Positions 6,880 through 7,841 of a stretch of 7,841 nt of DNA are shown here, piece after piece. Every line of letters begins with the position of its first letter. Within the stretch, counting starts at the first letter, position 1. Both the position numbers and the translations under genes were made by a program. The DNA lies in the NCBI GenBank assembly GCA_964345825.1, contig CAYFSI010000030.1:1-7841 (forward strand), written 5' to 3'. Origin of the DNA: JAAYDH01 sp964345825 (GTDB lineage: Bacteria > Bacillota_I > Bacilli_A > RFN20 > CAG-826). Below the pieces are notes generated by a model. The model made no database searches, had not been told where the DNA came from, and saw only the letters and a list, made by a program, of their open reading frames with translations.

Positions 6880-6908
6880 TTGGAAGTAAGAGCTTTTTTT
6901 GATAAAAT
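6880..6908 (+). promoter_or_regulatory. Candidate promoter for the ceo-like gene
   Basis: TTGGAA (6880-6885) and TAAAAT (6903-6908) are separated by 17 nt, and TGA directly before the -10 gives an extended -10. Matches to the sigma-A consensus are 4/6 and 5/6. Transcription would start near 6915, with a leader of about 35 nt containing the palindrome ACACTAAGTGT (6922-6932) and the ribosome site AAGGAGG. Confidence 0.55.
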
Positions 6909-6949
6909 AGAAAAGAAATTTACACTAAGTGTTCTTAAGGAGGAAATGA

Positions 6950-7841
6950 ATGAAAATAACAATAGGATTCATTAAGCACAATTACCCAGGGGAAAAGAGG
7001 GTAGCTATCTTACCACAAGATATTAACAATTTGGAAAATGACATCGCAATTGAAAGTGGTTTTGGTCTAGAAATGGCAATTTCGGACCAAGATTATCTTG
7101 ATAAAGGGGCTCTAGTCATGTCTCGAGCCGACATATTTGCAAAATGTGATTATATATTCTCTTTAAAATTACTCCAGCCATCCGATTATCAATATTTGAG
7201 AAAAGGACAAACAATTATAGGTTGGACTCATCCTTATGGTTCTGGAAGACCCTTTTACGAAAATGAGTGCATTCCCCGAGACATAAAGGTTGTTGATTTA
7301 GACAACATTACGCCCCGACTTTTCTACCACCACCACGTTTATGATCTCGATTATATTCCTCGAAACTTCATTTATCAAAACAGTGTGATTGCTGGTTTTA
7401 GTTCGACTTATCATGCTTTAATGGCTTTCGGAGAGATGCCGACACATTCAACAAAAGTGGCTATCTTGTCTTCTGGTAACGTTTCCCAAGGGGCATTCAA
7501 GGCTGTGGCCGCTTTTAATCCAACAATACAAATGTTAGACAGAAAGACAATGAATGAGTGTTACGCAACAATTTCTGAGTACGATATCATTATTAACGGA
7601 ATTCAAGTCGACCAACCGAATATTAATATCATCAGCAAAGATCAACTTTCCATGCTCAAAAAGAACTGTTTAATAATTGATGCAGCCGCTCATCAAGGCC
7701 GTGCAATCTATGGAACAAAATTTACCTATACAGACGAACCAATTGCTTATACAGAAGGGGTGGCTTACTACTGTCTGAGTAATTCACCATCACTTTTCTA
7801 TAAAACAGCTAGCAAAGAAATATCTAAAGCGTTTGCTAAAT
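6950..7841 (+). CDS. ceo: N5-(carboxyethyl)ornithine synthase-like / alanine dehydrogenase-family protein (3' end cut by the window)
   Basis: 297 codons are open to the window edge with no stop; the family is a little over 300 aa, so only the tail is missing. Known family chemistry is NAD(P)H-dependent reductive condensation of pyruvate with an amino acid; the Lactococcus namesake makes N5-(carboxyethyl)ornithine. Seen: GEKRVAILPQDI at 14-25, FSLKLLQPSDY at 70-80, IIGWTHPYGSG at 89-99, VVDLDNI at 114-120, the nucleotide-binding KVAILSSGNVSQGAFKAV at 169-186, DRKTMNE at 197-203, and NCLIIDAAAHQGRAI at 239-253. Arg17, Lys73 and His94 match alanine dehydrogenase active-site positions; His248 falls where that family has its catalytic Asp. 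AAGGAGG at 6937-6943, 6 nt before the ATG, sets the start. The role here is unknown: an opine-like product or amino-acid balance. It is divergent from the sugar genes and probably separately controlled. Plain alanine dehydrogenase is less likely given the GWTHP and RKTM blocks. Confidence 0.78.
   Translation, partial: MKITIGFIKHNYPGEKRVAILPQDINNLENDIAIESGFGLEMAISDQDYLDKGALVMSRADIFAKCDYIFSLKLLQPSDYQYLRKGQTIIGWTHPYGSGRPFYENECIPRDIKVVDLDNITPRLFYHHHVYDLDYIPRNFIYQNSVIAGFSSTYHALMAFGEMPTHSTKVAILSSGNVSQGAFKAVAAFNPTIQMLDRKTMNECYATISEYDIIINGIQVDQPNINIISKDQLSMLKKNCLIIDAAAHQGRAIYGTKFTYTDEPIAYTEGVAYYCLSNSPSLFYKTASKEISKAFAK

Noticed and set aside
6862..6892. TTGTCA (6862-6867) as a -35 box
   Set aside because: Good hexamer, but nothing resembling a -10 lies 16-19 nt downstream; TTGGAA-N17-TAAAAT is better and has an extended -10.
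6691..6949. Possible riboswitch or small RNA in the 259-bp divergent region
   Set aside because: Both predicted leaders are only about 25-35 nt, too short for a riboswitch, and no terminator-like end for a small RNA was seen.

Overview
The window is AT-rich, gene-dense DNA. It has strong AGGAGG-type ribosome binding sites, short or overlapping gene junctions and AT-rich intergenic DNA. This fits a low-GC Gram-positive bacterium (Bacillota, perhaps a gut or Mollicutes-related Bacilli/Erysipelotrichia-like lineage). The genetic code is standard: Trp is TGG and every frame is closed by ordinary stops, although all seven visible stops are TAA or TAG and none is TGA. The lineage is an inference, since there is no rRNA gene to anchor it.

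Layout. Positions 2-3739 (+) hold four tightly packed, overlapping genes: a 5'-truncated, probably lipid-anchored sialate-O-acetylesterase/CE6-like esterase; a Nudix hydrolase; a DUF4886 SGNH-type hydrolase; and a phosphoglucomutase/phosphomannomutase (pgcA type) that appears to start at GTG. A 60-bp gap with a 7-bp hairpin follows. Then come class I mannose-6-phosphate isomerase (manA, 3800-4708) and a ROK-family sugar kinase (4708-5664), joined by a 1-bp TAATG overlap. A CE2-like two-domain SGNH acetylesterase lies on the opposite strand (5650-6690) and overlaps the kinase tail-to-tail. A 259-bp divergent intergenic region holds a promoter for each side and a 9-7-9 inverted repeat. The last gene (6950 to the edge, +) is a 3'-truncated member of the alanine dehydrogenase/N5-(carboxyethyl)ornithine synthase family.

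How it fits together. The first seven genes look like a module for using acetylated hexose-containing glycans. Three sequence-distinct SGNH-fold esterases could strip acetyl groups: one outside the cell as a lipoprotein, two apparently in the cytoplasm. The ROK kinase would phosphorylate free hexose. ManA and the phosphohexomutase would interconvert mannose-6-P with fructose-6-P and hexose-6-P with hexose-1-P. The Nudix enzyme may act on a nucleotide or nucleotide sugar, but its substrate cannot be read from sequence. No transporter or glycoside hydrolase is in the window, so the glycan is not identified. The opine-type dehydrogenase at the right edge is a separate, divergently transcribed unit with its own regulatory region.

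I found no CRISPR array, mobile element, tRNA or rRNA, and no clearly new system. The most notable points are the triple-esterase arrangement, a LysR-type operator-like dyad centred near -65 of the last gene, and departures from textbook catalytic residues in two enzymes.
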